Source: Kiloniella spongiae (GTDB lineage Bacteria > Pseudomonadota > Alphaproteobacteria > Kiloniellales > Kiloniellaceae). From it: a stretch of 64,000 bases of DNA. The translations under genes and the position numbers were made by a program. Under the pieces are notes generated by a model that saw only the letters and a list, made by a program, of their open reading frames with translations, did not search any database and was not told the origin of the DNA. Where the stretch lies: NCBI RefSeq assembly GCF_001026905.1, contig NZ_LAQL01000006.1, positions 310,001 through 374,000 of the forward strand. Reading direction: 5' to 3'. This document shows, one piece after another, positions 1 through 9,397 of the stretch. Each line of letters begins with the position of its first letter. Position 1 is the stretch's first letter.

Positions 1-1507
1 ATCTTCTTTGCCCGTCTTTATTCACATTGATATTATAAGAAATCAACTCATTTGGTGTTGCAGAGTGTTCCTTTGCAAAAGCTCTTGCTTTTGAAAGTTC
101 AGTCATTTTTTTGTTAAATACAGAAGCTCTATCTTCTTTAATACACCCGATATTAAGGCCGATTGGTGTCAGGCGTTGATCTGCATTATCTGCCCGAAGT
201 TTTAAACGATACTCTGCGCGACTGGTAAACATTCTATAAGGCTCTGTAACACCCAAACTAACGAGATCATCAATCATGACCCCCATGTAAGCATCAGCTC
301 GGTCCAATACAAAATCACGTTCAGAACCTTTAGATTTTAAAGCAGCGTTTACACCGGCAATAAGACCTTGAGCCCCCGCCTCTTCATAGCCTGTTGTCCC
401 ATTGATTTGACCAGCAAAATAAAGTCCCTGTACTTTCAAGGTTTCCAATGTTGGACGCAGTTCACGTGGATCAACATAGTCATACTCAATCGCATAACCA
501 TGCTGAAGGATCTTTGCCTTCTCAAGTCCAGGAATTGTTTTTAGAAAATCCTCTTGAACATCTTCAGGAAGAGATGTTGATATGCCATTTGGATAGACAT
601 TTACATCATCCAGACCTTCAGGCTCTATAAAAATTTGATGACGATCTTTTTCTTTAAACCGCACAACCTTGTCTTCAATTGATGGGCAATAGCGCGGTCC
701 TTTACTTTCAATCTGGCCGGAATACATCGGTGATTGATCGATATTTTCAGCAATAATGCCGTGCGTATCGACATTCGTGTAAGTGATATGACAGGCAACC
801 TGTTCCTGGCTAATTTCCTTTGTCATATAAGAAAAAGGTTCAGGCGGCGTATCCCCGGGTTGAACAACCAGGTTACTATAGTCAATTGTACGCGTGTCCA
901 ACCGGGCCGGTGTACCGGTCTTTAAACGACCCAGTTCAAAACCAAATCGCGAAAGTGTCTTGGATAAGCCAATGGCAGGTTCATCCCCTACGCGCCCCGC
1001 AGGAATTTGCTTTTTACCAAGGTGTATTAAACCGTTTAAAAAGGTTCCCGTTGTCAAAACAACACCGGAAGAAAAGATTTTTTCCCCGGAAGCCGTGATT
1101 ACGCCACAGCAAACATCATTTTCATCGAGAATAAGATCTTCAACAGGCGCTTCAAGAATTGTTAGATTTTCCTGATCATCTAAAAGATTCTGAATCGCTT
1201 CTTTATAGAGTTTGCGATCAGCTTGTGCTCTTGGTCCACGAACGGCGGGACCTTTACTTCTGTTTAAAACACGAAACTGAATCCCCCCACGGTCTATGGC
1301 TTTTCCCATCAAACCATCAAGCGCATCAATTTCTCTTACCAGATGCCCTTTACCCAGACCGCCTATAGCGGGGTTACACGACATAACCCCGATAGTTGAC
1401 TTTTTATGGGTAACGAGAAGCGTTGCAGCACCCATTCTGGCAGCAGCAGCAGCAGCTTCTGTTCCAGCGTGTCCGCCCCCAACAACAATAACATCATAGT
1501 TTTTCAT
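1..1507 (-). CDS. mnmG: tRNA uridine 5-carboxymethylaminomethyl modification enzyme MnmG, 3' end cut by window edge
   Basis: FAD-dependent partner of MnmE that installs the carboxymethylaminomethyl group at U34 of tRNAs. The ATG is at 1505-1507 and the frame stays open to the left edge, giving about 502 of the usual ~620 residues; the missing part is the C-terminal MnmE-interaction domain. The translation starts [15 protein letters not shown], with the GGGHAG dinucleotide-binding loop at residues 9-14. It continues with the family signatures [13 protein letters not shown] and, further on, [17 protein letters not shown]. Minus strand, as is mnmE. In many alphaproteobacteria rsmG-parA-parB follow mnmG, which would lie off the left edge. 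No strong ribosome binding site is visible. Confidence 0.97.
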   Translation of the reverse strand, partial: MKNYDVIVVGGGHAGTEAAAAAARMGAATLLVTHKKSTIGVMSCNPAIGGLGKGHLVREIDALDGLMGKAIDRGGIQFRVLNRSKGPAVRGPRAQADRKLYKEAIQNLLDDQENLTILEAPVEDLILDENDVCCGVITASGEKIFSSGVVLTTGTFLNGLIHLGKKQIPAGRVGDEPAIGLSKTLSRFGFELGRLKTGTPARLDTRTIDYSNLVVQPGDTPPEPFSYMTKEISQEQVACHITYTNVDTHGIIAENIDQSPMYSGQIESKGPRYCPSIEDKVVRFKEKDRHQIFIEPEGLDDVNVYPNGISTSLPEDVQEDFLKTIPGLEKAKILQHGYAIEYDYVDPRELRPTLETLKVQGLYFAGQINGTTGYEEAGAQGLIAGVNAALKSKGSERDFVLDRADAYMGVMIDDLVSLGVTEPYRMFTSRAEYRLKLRADNADQRLTPIGLNIGCIKEDRASVFNKKMTELSKARAFAKEHSATPNELISYNINVNKDGQRR

Positions 1508-1566
1508 AGCTGATCGCTTTGCTATATTTTTAGACTATTAAAAGATACTCTGGATAAATTTTTAGG

Positions 1567-1755
1567 TTATTTACCTAGAGCATCCTTAATCTTTTGATCT
1601 GTTTTATATTGGCTCAAAGCATAAACAGACCAAATAGCAGCCACAGGCCAACCAATTAAAGTGATCTGTAAAATAAGGCAAATGATTCCGGCAAAAGGTC
1701 TTCCAATTGTAAAAAATTGAAGCCATGGAATAAGCAAAGCCAATAGTAAACGCAT
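1567..1755 (-). CDS. small YqaE/Pmp3-like membrane protein
   Basis: 62-residue, very hydrophobic protein with two predicted membrane helices (about residues 2-20 and 22-47) and a charged C-terminal tail (QYKTDQKIKDALGK). The layout, with W-x-FFTIGRP between helices and IGWPVAAIWSVYAL in the second, resembles the Pmp3/YqaE (UPF0057) family of tiny membrane proteins tied to membrane potential and salt stress. That match is from memory of the family. It lies between mnmG and mnmE on the same strand and could be cotranscribed with mnmG. A GGGGAAAGAG stretch just upstream of the ATG provides a purine-rich ribosome binding site. Confidence 0.7.
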   Translation of the reverse strand: MRLLLALLIPWLQFFTIGRPFAGIICLILQITLIGWPVAAIWSVYALSQYKTDQKIKDALGK

Positions 1756-1869
1756 TCTCTTTCCCCTAAGAAGTCTCTTTAAACTTTTCTATGAGATAAT
1801 AATAAGCGAGATTACATAAGTAGATTCATTCTCAACTTATTTTACAGTCATATTTATCAAAACATGATC

Positions 1870-1885
1870 TGTTTCACGTGAAACA
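1870..1885. promoter_or_regulatory. parS: parS site, perfect consensus palindrome
   Basis: The 16-bp palindrome TGTTTCACGTGAAACA matches the bacterial parS consensus exactly. parS is the centromere-like site on which ParB loads and spreads, and it clusters near oriC. Here it sits in the intergenic space upstream of the small membrane protein and downstream of mnmE, about 7.7 kb from the predicted origin. The parAB genes are expected off the left edge beyond mnmG. Confidence 0.93.
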
Positions 1886-1923
1886 TCTTCACAAAACACT
1901 TCACTTATGTAAGCTAAATCAGC

Positions 1924-3279
1924 CTACTTTCCAATGCAAAAATCACGGAAAATAACATCTAATAGTTCTTCCACGTCCACTTTTCCTGTAATTCGTCCCA
2001 GATAACGTGTGGCAAGACGAAGATCTTCAGCACAAAGTTCTGGCAAATCAGTCTCAAGCGATCGTCCAAGTGAGTCCAGGCATTCCTGTAGCGCCAACCT
2101 GTGGCGTTGCCGCGTAATACCGGAAGAGCTACCTGACAGTCCCATATTCGCAACAACCCAAGTATTCAGCTTTTCTAACAAACTATCTATCCCCTCGCCG
2201 GACTTGGTGGATATTTTACTTATATCAAAGCCAGAAAGAGATTCAGGGATTGGTTGATCCTCTTCTCTTTTGTCACATTTATTTATGGCAACAAAAGAGT
2301 TTGCTGAATTCAATAGTCTTAATGTTTCCTGATCCAAGTTATCGCTATCTTCGATATCAAAAATTGCCAGACATAGATCAGCAGATTCAGCATGTAACTT
2401 GGCACGCCTTATTCCTTCAAACTCAATACCGTCTGTTGTGTTTTCTTCTATTTCTCTTAGACCTGCCGTATCAGAGACGATAACGGGATAACCAGATAGA
2501 TCGAGATGAACTTCAATAATATCTCTCGTTGTGCCAGCTACATCAGAAACAATAGCTACTTCGCGACGCGCCAAAACATTTAAGAGGGAAGATTTCCCCG
2601 CATTAGGCGGGCCGACAATTGCTATCTTAATGCCGTTTCGTAATCGTTCACCCCGATGACTATCATCCAGATGATGTTTAATATCTGCTTTAAGTTGCTC
2701 TATATTGTGTTTTACCTGATCAGAAATTCCCTCTTCCAATTCTTCGTCGGGAAAGTCAATTTCAGCTTCCATATAGGCCAGCATTCGAACAAGACGATCT
2801 CTCCACGCTTCGACAAGTTTGGAAAGTTCCCCATCCATTTGGCGAATGGCCTGTTTCCTTTGCGCTTCAGTTTCAGCAGCAATGAGATCAGATAAACCCT
2901 CTACTTCTGTTAAATCTAGTTTATCATTGTCAAAGGCACGTCGGGTAAATTCACCTGCTTCAGCCGGTCGAAAATCAAATAGTTTAGCCAAAGCTTCAAT
3001 CGTGCCATCAACAACCGCGCGCCCACCATGAAGATGTAGTTCAACAACATCTTCCCCCGTAAAACTGCCAGGGCCTGGAAACCAAAGCGCCAAACACCGA
3101 TCAAGTTCAGCCTTATCTTTGGGATCAAACAATTTTACTAGTGCTGCAACTCGTGGTTCTGGAAATGAAGATGACATTTCTTGCAAAACAACTCTGGCTT
3201 TGCTGCCAGATATTCTGATCACAGCGACCCCCGCCTGTCCTGGCGCGGTAGATAGGGCAAAAATTGTTTCGGAAGTCAT
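1924..3279 (-). CDS. mnmE: tRNA modification GTPase MnmE
   Basis: 451-residue potassium-activated GTPase that works with MnmG on tRNA U34. The N-terminal tetrahydrofolate-binding domain (about 1-118) is followed by the helical domain. An inserted G domain carries the P-loop GPPNAGKS at 223-230, GTTRD at 249-253, DTAGLRE at 270-276 and NKCD near 334. The protein ends with the family's catalytic C-terminal CIGK (448-451), so it is complete. The ATG is at 3277-3279 and the length is typical. Two genes downstream on the same strand is its partner mnmG. A parS site lies immediately after the stop. Confidence 0.97.
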   Translation of the reverse strand: MTSETIFALSTAPGQAGVAVIRISGSKARVVLQEMSSSFPEPRVAALVKLFDPKDKAELDRCLALWFPGPGSFTGEDVVELHLHGGRAVVDGTIEALAKLFDFRPAEAGEFTRRAFDNDKLDLTEVEGLSDLIAAETEAQRKQAIRQMDGELSKLVEAWRDRLVRMLAYMEAEIDFPDEELEEGISDQVKHNIEQLKADIKHHLDDSHRGERLRNGIKIAIVGPPNAGKSSLLNVLARREVAIVSDVAGTTRDIIEVHLDLSGYPVIVSDTAGLREIEENTTDGIEFEGIRRAKLHAESADLCLAIFDIEDSDNLDQETLRLLNSANSFVAINKCDKREEDQPIPESLSGFDISKISTKSGEGIDSLLEKLNTWVVANMGLSGSSSGITRQRHRLALQECLDSLGRSLETDLPELCAEDLRLATRYLGRITGKVDVEELLDVIFRDFCIGK

Positions 3280-3459
3280 CTTGTCTAAACCAATAAGAGT
3301 TTTGTGCTCAATTCATCAGAATTCACATACCAGTGGAATTTGCACATTAGCCACAGGAAAACAGCAGGTCAAAAGCCTTTATAACATAGCAGAATTGCGG
3401 AAGTTTTATGATACAAGGGAATCAAATCAACATGAATACTCTATAAATAATAAAGAGAA

Positions 3460-3711
3460 TTACTTGGTTGTTTTTGATGAATCATCTTTGGAAAACTGAG
3501 ACCAAAACATCTTTTGCATTTGATCAAACCCCTGCATGGAAGCTGGCATCCAGGTTTTCATCAAAGCCTCAGGATCACTTGATTGAATACTCTCCAACAT
3601 TCTTTTTCTAACTTCTTCCATAGCTTCTTTCTGAAGCTCAGAAACATCAGGAAGCCCCAAAAACTGTCGTGCTTCTTCAGGTGTACAATCTATATCAAAA
3701 GTGATTTTCAT
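3460..3711 (-). CDS. DUF6489 family small protein
   Basis: 83 residues from the preferred ATG at 3711. An in-frame ATG 15 nt upstream (3726) is possible, but GGAAACAACG just ahead of 3711 looks like the ribosome binding site. The sequence MKITFDIDCTPEEARQFLGLPDVS, written here only in part as a short acidic N-terminus followed by an EEARQFLGLPD motif, and a C-terminal QGFDQMQKMFWSQ segment are typical of the alphaproteobacterial DUF6489 family. Function is unknown; the C-terminal part is probably amphipathic helix. It stands alone between mnmE and the second parS-like site. Confidence 0.75.
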   Translation of the reverse strand: MKITFDIDCTPEEARQFLGLPDVSELQKEAMEEVRKRMLESIQSSDPEALMKTWMPASMQGFDQMQKMFWSQFSKDDSSKTTK

Positions 3712-3795
3712 CGTTGTTTCCTGCATTTAGATCAGACTGGTTAACACACCATACCTTACTTACAGAAAAAAATTACAAATTTTTATATTATCTTT

Positions 3796-3811
3796 TGTTT
3801 CACGGGAAACA
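3796..3811. promoter_or_regulatory. parS: second parS-like site, one base from consensus
   Basis: TGTTTCACGGGAAACA differs from the perfect parS palindrome by one base (T to G, right of centre). It lies in the short gap between the PAP2 phosphatase stop and the DUF6489 gene, 1.9 kb from the perfect site. ParB tolerates single central changes in several species, so it may be a weaker loading site. The intergenic position and pairing with the first site support function. Confidence 0.75.
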
Positions 3812-3829
3812 TTACTCAAGCGAAATAAT

Positions 3830-4576
3830 TTATTTCCAAGTTTGGCTAAAACTGGCCAACGGTTCTTTTGAAAAAATCCAATTCACAGTCCAACGTGTAA
3901 TATTGAGCATTGGTGTATAAATCATCCATATTGTCACCAGAACAGCCAGGAAAACACCACCGACAGCAACATCGCCAAACCAGTGTCCTCCCCCAACAAG
4001 TCTTGGGCTGGCATTTATAAGTGCAAAAAAGCTTACGAGAATTCCATAGGAAGTTCCAAAATATCGCCACATGAAAATAACTGAAATAAAAGAAATAGCG
4101 GCATGATCACTAGGGAATGATTTCCTTGTTCCTGTTTTAACCTCTATCCAGGAAACAAGGTCATTTATATTTACAAAAGGCGTAAGGACCTGTGATGGAC
4201 TCTGATGATAATAAAGCTCAAAACCCCGGGAAATTATTATCATCGTTATAACAACGGAAATGATTAAAAGACAAACTCTCGCAAAGCGTTCTTGAAAAGA
4301 AGTTTGCCTGTTCAGTAAAACATACCAAAGACAGATAGACGCTAAAAATAACCCACTTAAACTATCAAAAATTTTACTATTGGTGAAAGCCCAGTAGTTA
4401 TTCCAAAGGCTACGCCCTTCTTGCAAGGAACCATTCAAATAGAAAAATATCTGCTCGTCCCAAGGTGTTTTAAAACCCTGGTCTATAGAAAAATAAACAA
4501 CCAACCCAATAATCACATTTCCCAGAAATAATTTCTTTATGTTCCATGATGATAGGTTTTGATCAGAATTATTCAC
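3830..4576 (-). CDS. PAP2-superfamily membrane phosphatase
   Basis: 248-residue multi-spanning membrane protein of the type 2 phosphatidic acid phosphatase superfamily, which removes phosphate from lipid phosphates such as undecaprenyl pyrophosphate or phosphatidate. The KTGTRKSFPSDHAA stretch and the later SPRLVGGGHWFGDVAVG stretch supply the superfamily's Arg, Ser-His and His/Asp active-site residues. The start is a GTG at 4574-4576, preceded by AAGGG at good spacing. It is divergent from ogt. The exact substrate cannot be read from the sequence. Confidence 0.85.
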   Translation of the reverse strand: MNNSDQNLSSWNIKKLFLGNVIIGLVVYFSIDQGFKTPWDEQIFFYLNGSLQEGRSLWNNYWAFTNSKIFDSLSGLFLASICLWYVLLNRQTSFQERFARVCLLIISVVITMIIISRGFELYYHQSPSQVLTPFVNINDLVSWIEVKTGTRKSFPSDHAAISFISVIFMWRYFGTSYGILVSFFALINASPRLVGGGHWFGDVAVGGVFLAVLVTIWMIYTPMLNITRWTVNWIFSKEPLASFSQTWK

Positions 4577-4729
4577 ACTTGAGCCCTTAATTATTTTAGT
4601 GGTTGGTATTCCCTACCAAACATCACCACATATGCTGTTATAATATCGTAAAACAATAAAAAACGTTATCATGCAGTACGCACGTTTTTTCCTAATCCTA
4701 TTATAAGCCTCTGACAACCGGGAACTTCT

Positions 4730-5224
4730 ATGTATCATTTAACCTTTTCTTCGCCACAAGGCTATTTGGATATCGCGGAAGAAGATAACAAAATAGTTCG
4801 ATTGCAATGGATTAGTGACAAAAATCTCTATGAACAATCCTCTACACCTTTGCTTCTAAAATGTAAAAAACAGCTAAAAGAATACTTTGCCGGAGAACGG
4901 AATAATTTTGATGACATTCCTTTGGCACCAAAAGGAACAGATTTTCAAAAAAATGTATGGCAAGCCTTATACAGAATTCCTTATGGAAAGGTAAAAACCT
5001 ATGGTGATATTGCCCATGAGATTGAATCTGTCGCAAGAGCGGTCGGTGGTGCCTGTGGTGCAAACCCTATACCTATTATCATCCCTTGCCATCGCGTCAT
5101 TGCAGGAAATCAGGCACTCGGTGGTTTTTCCGGTGGTGAAGGCGGAAAATCAAAAAAAGAACTCTTATTTCTAGAAGGTTATAAACACTTTGAAGAAAAC
5201 CAGCCAAATCTTCCCGGACTTTGA
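4730..5224 (+). CDS. ogt: methylated-DNA--[protein]-cysteine S-methyltransferase
   Basis: 164-residue suicide DNA-repair protein that takes alkyl groups from O6-alkylguanine or O4-alkylthymine onto its own cysteine. The active site is IPCHRV with Cys120. FQKNVWQALYRIPYGKVKTY and the GGFSGGEGGKSKKELLFLEG tail are the usual DNA-binding domain features. The length matches Ogt-type single-domain enzymes rather than the longer Ada. ATG at 4730. A TATAAT hexamer at 4639-4644 could be a -10 element, but no convincing -35 accompanies it. The next gene, a quinone oxidoreductase, is 57 bp downstream on the same strand. Confidence 0.95.
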   Translation: MYHLTFSSPQGYLDIAEEDNKIVRLQWISDKNLYEQSSTPLLLKCKKQLKEYFAGERNNFDDIPLAPKGTDFQKNVWQALYRIPYGKVKTYGDIAHEIESVARAVGGACGANPIPIIIPCHRVIAGNQALGGFSGGEGGKSKKELLFLEGYKHFEENQPNLPGL

Positions 5225-5281
5225 GTAACGGTTACTAATACCGAAAACAGGTTTTAATAATTATACAAACACAGGTGAAAC

Positions 5282-6265
5282 ATGAACAAGGGCATTAAAT
5301 TTTACGAATATGGCGGACCGGAAGTTCTTCATTACGAAGACATTGAAACTGGTAAACCTGGAAAAGGGGAAATAAGACTAAAACAAACAGCTATCGGGCT
5401 TAACTTTATAGATGTATACCATAGGACTGGCCTCTACCCACAGCCATCACTTCCTTCGGGTATAGGTTTAGAAGCTGCTGGCATTATTGAAGATATTGGT
5501 CCCGGCGTCACAGATCTCCATGTCGGAGACCGAGTTGCCTATGGCACTGGACCAATAGGCTCTTACGCAGAACATAGAATAATCCCGGCAGATAAAGTCA
5601 TTCTTATTCCTGAAAGAATTTCAGATGAAGAAGCGGCCTCTGTAATGCTGCAAGGAATGACCACTGAGTATCTCATAAGACGCACCTATTGTGTTCAACC
5701 GGGCGACCTTGTTCTTTTCCATGCTGCTGCAGGTGGTGTCGGATCTCTTGCGATCCAATGGCTCAACGCATTGGGCGCAACTGTTATTGGTACGGTCGGC
5801 TCTGAAGAAAAAGCAGAAATAGCCAAAGCAAAAGGCTGTCACCACATCATCAATTACAAAACCGAGAATTTTGTCGAACGGGTGACAGATATTACAGACG
5901 GCAAAGGCGTAAACGTTGTTTATGACTCAGTTGGTAAAGACACTTTTGAAGGGTCTCTTGATTGCCTGAAGGTCCGCGGTACCATGGTTACTTTTGGCAA
6001 TGCATCCGGCCCTGTTCCTGCTATAGAGCCTCTTATACTCAATGCAAAAGGTGGCATCTATCTGACCCGTCCAAGTTTAGCCCATTATTGTGGAACTCAT
6101 GATGAAATGACTGCTTCGGCAAATGCTTTATTCCAGGCAATCTCTTCTGGCGCAATCCAAATTGACGTCAATCAAAGCTATGCATTGTATGACGCCCGTA
6201 AAGCACATGAAGATCTGGAAGCAAGAAAAACCACAGGATCAACCATTCTTGTTCCTGAGCACTAG
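5282..6265 (+). CDS. qor: zinc-independent NADPH:quinone oxidoreductase
   Basis: 327-residue medium-chain dehydrogenase/reductase of the quinone oxidoreductase branch, expected to reduce quinones or enals with NADPH. The N-terminal GroES-like domain includes the GLEAAGIIEDIGPGVTDLHVGD segment. The Rossmann domain shows HAAAGGVGSLAIQ (GxGxxG-type, about 146-158), and the family's SLAHY is near residue 266. No catalytic-zinc ligand pattern is seen, consistent with Qor rather than alcohol dehydrogenase. ATG at 5282. The stop is followed by a strong hairpin shared with convergent rho. Confidence 0.92.
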   Translation: MNKGIKFYEYGGPEVLHYEDIETGKPGKGEIRLKQTAIGLNFIDVYHRTGLYPQPSLPSGIGLEAAGIIEDIGPGVTDLHVGDRVAYGTGPIGSYAEHRIIPADKVILIPERISDEEAASVMLQGMTTEYLIRRTYCVQPGDLVLFHAAAGGVGSLAIQWLNALGATVIGTVGSEEKAEIAKAKGCHHIINYKTENFVERVTDITDGKGVNVVYDSVGKDTFEGSLDCLKVRGTMVTFGNASGPVPAIEPLILNAKGGIYLTRPSLAHYCGTHDEMTASANALFQAISSGAIQIDVNQSYALYDARKAHEDLEARKTTGSTILVPEH

Positions 6266-6345
6266 GACTAAGCTTGATCAGAGCTGAATAGTTAAAGAGT
6301 TAATTAGTTCTGACCAACAATTTAATAATCGTATATCTAAAAATA

Positions 6346-6381
6346 AAAAAGGGCCGCCAGTTTTCTTTGGCAACCCTTTTT
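6346..6381. terminator. bidirectional intrinsic terminator between qor and rho
   Basis: An A-run, then GGGCCGCCA, an 8-nt loop, TGGCAACCC and a T-run form a stem with a small internal bulge. Flanking A and T tracts let it work for both convergent genes. Confidence 0.8.
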
Positions 6382-6400
6382 CTTGTCTGGATTAAACCAA

Positions 6401-7657
6401 TTACTGGTTCATCGAATCAAAGAATTCGTCATTGTTTTTGGATGTTTTCAGTTTATCAACCAAAAACTCTACAGAATCTGTCACACCCATTGGTGTAAGA
6501 ATACGGCGAAGAACCCACATTTTACTCAGTGTTGCCTTGTCGACCAGCAGCTCTTCTTTACGTGTACCGGATTTACTGATGTCAATCGCAGGATAGGTAC
6601 GTTTATCAGAAAGTTTGCGATCAAGGACAATTTCAGAGTTACCTGTACCTTTAAACTCTTCAAAGATCACTTCGTCCATGCGGCTACCAGTATCGATAAG
6701 AGCCGTGGAGATGATCGTCAGGCTGCCGCCCTCTTCAATGTTACGTGCAGCACCAAAGAAGCGCTTAGGACGCTGTAGCGCGTTCGCATCCACACCACCG
6801 GTCAAAACTTTACCGGAACTCGGCACAACTGTGTTGTAAGCACGGGCAAGACGCGTGATGGAATCAAGAAGGATAACGACATCCTTTTTGTGTTCAACAA
6901 GACGTTTTGCTTTTTCGAGAACCATTTCAGTTACCTGAACATGGCGATGAGCTGGTTCATCAAAGGTAGAGCTAACCACTTCTCCTTTAACAGAACGTGC
7001 CATATCAGTTACTTCTTCCGGACGTTCATCAATAAGAAGAACAATCAGGAAAACTTCTGGATGATTTGCCACAATTGATTGGGCAATATTCTGCATCAAG
7101 ACGGTTTTACCGGTTCTTGGCGGCGCTACAATCAATGCACGCTGACCTTTACCCAGTGGTGTCACCAGGTCGATCACACGGGTCGTCATGTCTTTTTTGG
7201 TTGGATCATCAAGCTCAAGCTTGAGTTTTTCGTCCGGATAAAGCGGCGTCAGGTTATCAAAATTGATTCTGTGACGTGAAGATTCCGGTTGATCAAAGTT
7301 AATTTGGTTAACTTTCAGAAGGGCAAAATAGCGTTCACCATCTTTTGGCGCGCGAATTTGACCTTCGACAGTATCACCCGTTCTTAAACCGAAACGCCTT
7401 ACCTGACTTGGACTGACATAAATGTCGTCAGGTCCTGGCAGATAGTTTGATTCCGGTGCACGGAGAAAACCAAACCCATCTTGTAAAATTTCCAAAACGC
7501 CCGAGCCAAAAATAGGCACATCGTTCTCAGCCATTTGTTTGAGGATGGCGAACATCATGTCCTGCTTACGCAGGGTGCTGGCGTTCTCTACTTCAAGTTC
7601 CTCTGCAAGCTTTAGAAGCTCTGCCGGACTTTTTACTTTGAGATCTTGTAAGTTCAT
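6401..7657 (-). CDS. rho: transcription termination factor Rho
   Basis: 418-residue hexameric RNA-dependent ATPase that terminates transcription at rut sites. The N-terminal helical and cold-shock-type RNA-binding domain holds the RNP1-like GFGFLR at 61-66. The P-loop APPRTGKT is at 178-185, followed by the [13 protein letters not shown] Walker B region and the arginine-rich R-loop region. Length is standard. ATG at 7655-7657. A 240-bp leader separates it from hemJ, with a promoter candidate at 7837-7863. Genes near oriC in alphaproteobacteria commonly include rho next to hemE. Confidence 0.98.
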   Translation of the reverse strand: MNLQDLKVKSPAELLKLAEELEVENASTLRKQDMMFAILKQMAENDVPIFGSGVLEILQDGFGFLRAPESNYLPGPDDIYVSPSQVRRFGLRTGDTVEGQIRAPKDGERYFALLKVNQINFDQPESSRHRINFDNLTPLYPDEKLKLELDDPTKKDMTTRVIDLVTPLGKGQRALIVAPPRTGKTVLMQNIAQSIVANHPEVFLIVLLIDERPEEVTDMARSVKGEVVSSTFDEPAHRHVQVTEMVLEKAKRLVEHKKDVVILLDSITRLARAYNTVVPSSGKVLTGGVDANALQRPKRFFGAARNIEEGGSLTIISTALIDTGSRMDEVIFEEFKGTGNSEIVLDRKLSDKRTYPAIDISKSGTRKEELLVDKATLSKMWVLRRILTPMGVTDSVEFLVDKLKTSKNNDEFFDSMNQ

Positions 7658-7836
7658 ATGATGGAAAAGTTTGGTTCAGTTAATAATGAACGAGATGATA
7701 AGGATGCAACAAACAAGTTAAGATTTATAAAAGGCTTCGTCTTTTTTGCGACGATCCTCAAAGACCTGATATCCTGTTGCAATGTAAATCGGAGTAACGG
7801 GCTGTTGAAGTTGGCCCACGTTTGCTAGCGGGGTGA

Positions 7837-7863
7837 ATTATAGTACCTCAAAAAGGAAGTCAA
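7837..7863 (-). promoter_or_regulatory. candidate rho promoter
   Basis: Read on the minus strand, TTGACT (7858-7863) is followed after 15 nt by TATAAT (7837-7842), preceded by TAC. The spacer is 2 nt short of the sigma-70 optimum. It lies about 180 nt upstream of the rho ATG, leaving a long leader of the kind in which rho is autoregulated in other bacteria. Confidence 0.5.
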
Positions 7864-7897
7864 GTAAAAGAATTCTCTTTTAAACTAAATTTTAGAC

Positions 7898-8341
7898 TTA
7901 AAATGGCTTCACGACTGCAAAAATAACGATAACAATCATTAAAACGGTCGGAATTTCATTAGCATAGCGATAAAAACGTTCACTTCGCGTGTTTTTGTCC
8001 ACTTGGAAAGCTTTCATCCACTTTCCGGCGATTTCATGAAAAACAGTTAAAGCAATCAAAAGGGTTAATTTGCCGTGAAACCAGCCATCGCTATAGGCTT
8101 CAATATTTAAAACCAAAAGAATCCCAAAAAGCCAGCTGGCCATCATTGCCGGGTTCATTATGAAGCGAAAAAGCTTCCGCTCCATAACTTTAAAAATCTC
8201 TGACCGTTCGGAACCGACAGGAACCTGTGTATGATAAACAAAAATGCGCGGAAGATAGAGCAATCCTGCCATCCATGAGATAACAGAGATAATATGCAGA
8301 GCTTTTATCCAGAGATAGCCCTCACCTAAAAATCCACCCAT
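7898..8341 (-). CDS. hemJ: protoporphyrinogen IX oxidase HemJ
   Basis: 147-residue membrane protein of the HemJ (UPF0093) family, which oxidises protoporphyrinogen IX to protoporphyrin IX in heme synthesis. About four membrane helices are predicted. WIKALHIISVISWMAGLLYLPR contains the conserved histidine (His16). RIFVYH and ERKLFRFIMNPAM follow, and a second conserved helix pair is near the C-terminus. ATG at 8339-8341. It sits 24 bp downstream of hemE on the same strand, so two heme pathway steps are encoded together. Confidence 0.93.
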   Translation of the reverse strand: MGGFLGEGYLWIKALHIISVISWMAGLLYLPRIFVYHTQVPVGSERSEIFKVMERKLFRFIMNPAMMASWLFGILLVLNIEAYSDGWFHGKLTLLIALTVFHEIAGKWMKAFQVDKNTRSERFYRYANEIPTVLMIVIVIFAVVKPF

Positions 8342-8365
8342 TAGCTAGAAATTCCTGTCTTAAAT

Positions 8366-9397
8366 TCAGCCCCTGACGAGCCTTAGCATTTTTTCAACAT
8401 TCTCGATTGGTGTTTGTGGCACAATGCCATGACCAAGATTGAAGATAAAGGGCCCATCACTGAGATCGTTCATAATTGTTTCAATGGATTTTTCGAGGAT
8501 TTCACCACCTGCTACGAGCACGAGCGGATCCAAATTACCCTGGACAGTAACATGAGTTTGAATGTTATCTCTGGCCCAGGATGTAGATAAAGTCGTGTCC
8601 AGACCCAAGGCATCAGCTCCGCTTTCTTTAGCAAAAACTGGATAGCTGTCCCCTACTCCCCTTGGAAAGAGAATAACCGGGACGTCTGGATAAACTGATT
8701 TGATTCCAGCTATAATCTGTTTACAGGGTTCCAAACACCAACGATGAAGAGCAAATTCGGGCCATACACCTGCCCAGGAATCAAAAATCTGTACAGTTTC
8801 TGCACCGCTTTCAATCTGTTTGATTAGATATCTCGTTGTTGCTTCAACGACCAGATTGATAATTTGATCAAACTCTTCTGGTTTTGAGTAGGCCCAGGTT
8901 TTTGCCTTCGCATAATCTTTGGAAGAACCGCCTTCTATCATATAGCTGGCGACTGTCCAGGGAGCCCCGGCAAAGCCGATTAAGGTAGTTTCTTTTGGAA
9001 GTTCTTCTTTCAAGCGACCAAGGGTTTCATACATTGGAGCTAAAATTTCATGAAGATTATCCATATTTAGCTTTGATAGATCTTCTATGGAATTAAGGGG
9101 TTCCAGTTTAGGGCCTACGCCTTCTTCAAACCATACCTTTTGACCAAGTGCATGGGGAATAACCAAAATATCACTGAACATGATTGAAGCATCAAACCCA
9201 AATCTGCGAATGGGCTGAAGCGTTACTTCTACTGCGAGATCCGGTGTGTAACAAAGATCGAGGAAGCCGTTCGCAGATGCTCTTGTTTTTCTATATTCTG
9301 GTAAAAATCGGCCTGCTTGTCTCATAAGCCAGATCGGTGTGCGTTCTGTTTTTTCGCCTTTTAGGGCGCGTATCATGAGTTTGTTTTCGGTTTTCAC
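8366..9397 (-). CDS. hemE: uroporphyrinogen decarboxylase HemE
   Basis: 343-residue cytosolic enzyme that decarboxylates the four acetate side chains of uroporphyrinogen III to give coproporphyrinogen III. Family signatures are PIWLMRQAGRFLPEYR at about 21-36 and GFAGAPWTVASYMIEGG. The start is GTG (9395-9397), chosen because the NKLMIRALKGE segment before the first ATG aligns with the usual N-terminus. It is adjacent to the predicted chromosome origin, as in Caulobacter, and forms a likely operon with hemJ. Confidence 0.97.
   Translation of the reverse strand: MKTENKLMIRALKGEKTERTPIWLMRQAGRFLPEYRKTRASANGFLDLCYTPDLAVEVTLQPIRRFGFDASIMFSDILVIPHALGQKVWFEEGVGPKLEPLNSIEDLSKLNMDNLHEILAPMYETLGRLKEELPKETTLIGFAGAPWTVASYMIEGGSSKDYAKAKTWAYSKPEEFDQIINLVVEATTRYLIKQIESGAETVQIFDSWAGVWPEFALHRWCLEPCKQIIAGIKSVYPDVPVILFPRGVGDSYPVFAKESGADALGLDTTLSTSWARDNIQTHVTVQGNLDPLVLVAGGEILEKSIETIMNDLSDGPFIFNLGHGIVPQTPIENVEKMLRLVRG

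Noticed and set aside
4658-4690. AAAAAACGT / ACGTTTTTT inverted repeat upstream of ogt.
   Set aside because: It looks like a terminator, but neither flanking gene (both divergent) needs one there; the arms are mostly A/T runs, so I do not assign a function.
6383-6778. 131-codon open frame antisense to rho.
   Set aside because: Fully inside the conserved rho gene and without any recognisable domain.
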